A stretch of DNA of 64,000 nt, from NCBI RefSeq assembly GCF_005434965.1, contig NZ_SKCI01000001.1, positions 766,952-830,951 on the forward strand, read 5' to 3'. The position numbers and the translations under genes are program-made. Shown here in pieces: positions 58,601 to 61,600 of the stretch. A model generated the notes under the pieces. It was not told the DNA's origin, made no database searches, and worked only from the letters and a program-made list of their open reading frames with translations. Each line of letters opens with the position of its first letter. Position 1 is the stretch's first letter. The DNA is from Marimonas lutisalis. Lineage in GTDB: Bacteria; Pseudomonadota; Alphaproteobacteria; Rhodobacterales; Rhodobacteraceae.

Positions 58601-61600
58601 GCCAAGGCGGACAGTCTGGCAGTCGGTGTCGGACTTTTGGCCGGTGCCACGGTCAGCAAGTCGTCGGCCAGCGTGGTGGGCGATACGCTTGCCTATGTGG
58701 GTGAATCGACAACTGTGTTGGCGAGCCAGTTGGACATCACCGCGACATCCGATGATCAGGCCTATTCGATCAACAACTTTTTTGCCCTTGCCGGCGGCCT
58801 GTCAGTCAACGTCACCATTGCGGATGCGACCATCGACAGCCGGACCGAGGCGTTTATCGGCACCCAGGCCGGTGAAATCCCGGGCGGTTCGGGCACCACG
58901 GTGACCCTGACCCAGGGCGCCGGTGGCAACGGGCGCACAACGATCGACGCCAATGGCAGCCAGCAGGCTGAGGCCAGTGCGGAAGGTCTGAGCGCCTCGT
59001 TCGGGATCGCTGTCAACGTGCTGCTGCCCGAAGCAGATGTTTCGGGCGCCGTGCGTGCATATGTCGGTGAAGGTACCACGTTGACCACCGACAAGCTGAC
59101 GATCACTGCCGATGGCGACGTGATGGACGCCACCGCCGAGGTGACGTCGGGCACGATTTCGGGCTTTGCCTCGGTCAGCGTTCTAAGCTCGCTGGCCAAG
59201 GTGACCGGTGAGGTCGAAGCCTTTATCGGTGCCCATAATGACCAAGGGGCAAGTGCGACTTACGCGCCGTCGATCAACGTTGTCGGCACGGGTGGCCAGA
59301 CCGATGATGGTGAGGTGATCATCGCCGCGGATGCGACAATGGATGCGTTGGCCGACACGATTCTGGTCGGGGCCTCTTTCGGGATCACGGTCAGCGCGGC
59401 TCTGCCACGAGCAGAGGTAACCGGCGCGACCCGGGCCTATGTGCGCGACGGAGTGTCGATGACGGCTTCGCTGCTTGACATTGACGCAGGCAGCGACACC
59501 GACGACGTCAAATACAATGCAACGACGACAACATTCCTGCTCAGCCTTGGCGGGATCGCCTCGGTCTCGATCCTGAATTCCGAAGCGATCGTTGACGGTG
59601 AGGTGTCTGCCTATATCGGCGCGCCCTTTGACGGCCCTGTAACCGGAGGCAGCGGGATCACCAACATCTCGGGCGCGGTGACAATCGACGCCTGGTCGGA
59701 CATGAACGCAACCGCGGGCTATGATGATGAAAAGCCGGGCTTCGCTTCATTCAGCGGTAATCTGGCCGGCCTCGCCGCGATCAGCATCTTCGACAGCTAC
59801 ACCGAAGTGTCTGGTGACACCCGCGCCTTTGTCGGGCAGGGCGGTACGCTTTATGCGGATTCGCTCAATGTGAAAGCCGAGGGCGACTACGACTCGCTGT
59901 CGACGACACTCTCGGTGGCCATCTCGGGGGCGCTCAGCTATTCCGATGTCACGGCCACGGCCATTGTGTCGGGCAGTGTCGACTCGCATATCGGCTCTGC
60001 GTCCGGTGTCACGCCGAACGGCAATATCGGAATTGTGCATATCAACGGCGATGTCTTTGTCACCGCGATCGGCAAGATGTATGCCGCACCGAAAGTGACG
60101 ACGGTGAACGTGTCCTTTATCGCGGCCGCCTCGTCGATCGACCAACAGGCCACCATCAGCGGTGCCGTGCGCGCCTATGTGGGGCAGGGGATCGATCTGA
60201 ATGCGGATAATTTGACGATCCTTGCCGACACACCCTTTGTCGACGATGGCACCGTTGATCCCGACGATTATGGTATGGGTGCCGTGGCCAACAGCCAGAA
60301 CCTTGCACTGTCCGGCTTCTTCACGGGTGGGTTCATCGAATCCAAGGCCGATATTACCGGTGCGGTCGAGGCCTTTATCGGGGCCGGGTCCAGCCAGCAG
60401 GCGACCAACGTGATGACCGATGTGGACATCACCGACGGCAGCATCAAGGTCGTTGCGGATAGCGACATGCGGGCCATCACCACGGTCGACAGCCTGTCGG
60501 CCACCGGCGGGTTGTCTTTGAACCTGTTTGAAAACAAGTCCACGGTTCAAGGGCGGACTTCGGCCTTTGTCCGCGATGGTGTAAACCTCAAGAGCGCTTC
60601 GCTGAACGTCAGCGCCGGCAAGCTCACGGGCAACGACGCCGTGATCAACCGGGCCGAGGCAGAGGCCAACGCCCTGAGCTTCGGCTTCCTCGCGGCGGCC
60701 ACGAGCATGGAGCCAACCGCCGAGGTCAACAGCGTGATCGAGGCCTATCTTGGCGCCACCGATGGTGTTGCTGCGGGCGGGGATCCGAATGCGCTGATCC
60801 ATGTCACCGGGGCTGTTGATACGCTCAAGATCCGTGCAGAAGGCGATATTGATGCCGTCGCGACTGCAGAGGGGCTTGGCCTGTCGGCGGGCGCGTCGAT
60901 CAACCTTTTCTCGCCCACTGCAATCGCGGGTGGCCGCACCAGCGCCTATGCGGGCAACGGGGTCGACGTGCGCGCGGCGGATCTCAATCTTGATGCACAT
61001 GGCGATGCCAATGCCGATGCCGAATTGCTGAGCGTTTCGGTCGGCGGCGGGGCATCCATTTCGGGCCTGTCACCGACGGCCAAGACCACCAACAATGTCG
61101 AAGCCTATGTGGGACGCAACGCCGACAGCACGCAGACCAGTCTGGTGGTGATCGACATTCGCGGGTCGGATGGCACGAGCCGCGGCACGATCGACGCGAA
61201 TGCGACGGCCGATAGCTTGGCCAAGGCCGAAACCAACGGGTTCGACATCGCCGGCGGCGTTGCCGTATCGGTGTCGACTGCTGTCGCCGAAATGGCGGGT
61301 AAAACGCGCGCCTATATCGGCCGCTACACCGATCTGACGGCCGGTGACGTCAACCTGACCGCGACCGAACTGACCGCGCTGGCCGATGCCGATATGCAGG
61401 CGCTTGGCCTCAGCGGCCTTGCCACGGTCAGCGACCTCACAGCAGAGGCCTATGCGGCCCGCATTACCGAAACCTTCGTGGGGGACAACTCGGTCGTCAA
61501 ACTTGGCACTTTCGATCTGACAGGCACCGCGACGAACGCAATCCTGAACGGAAACGACCCCGAAGCCATGGCCAGCGCGACGATTGGGTCGATCAACGCC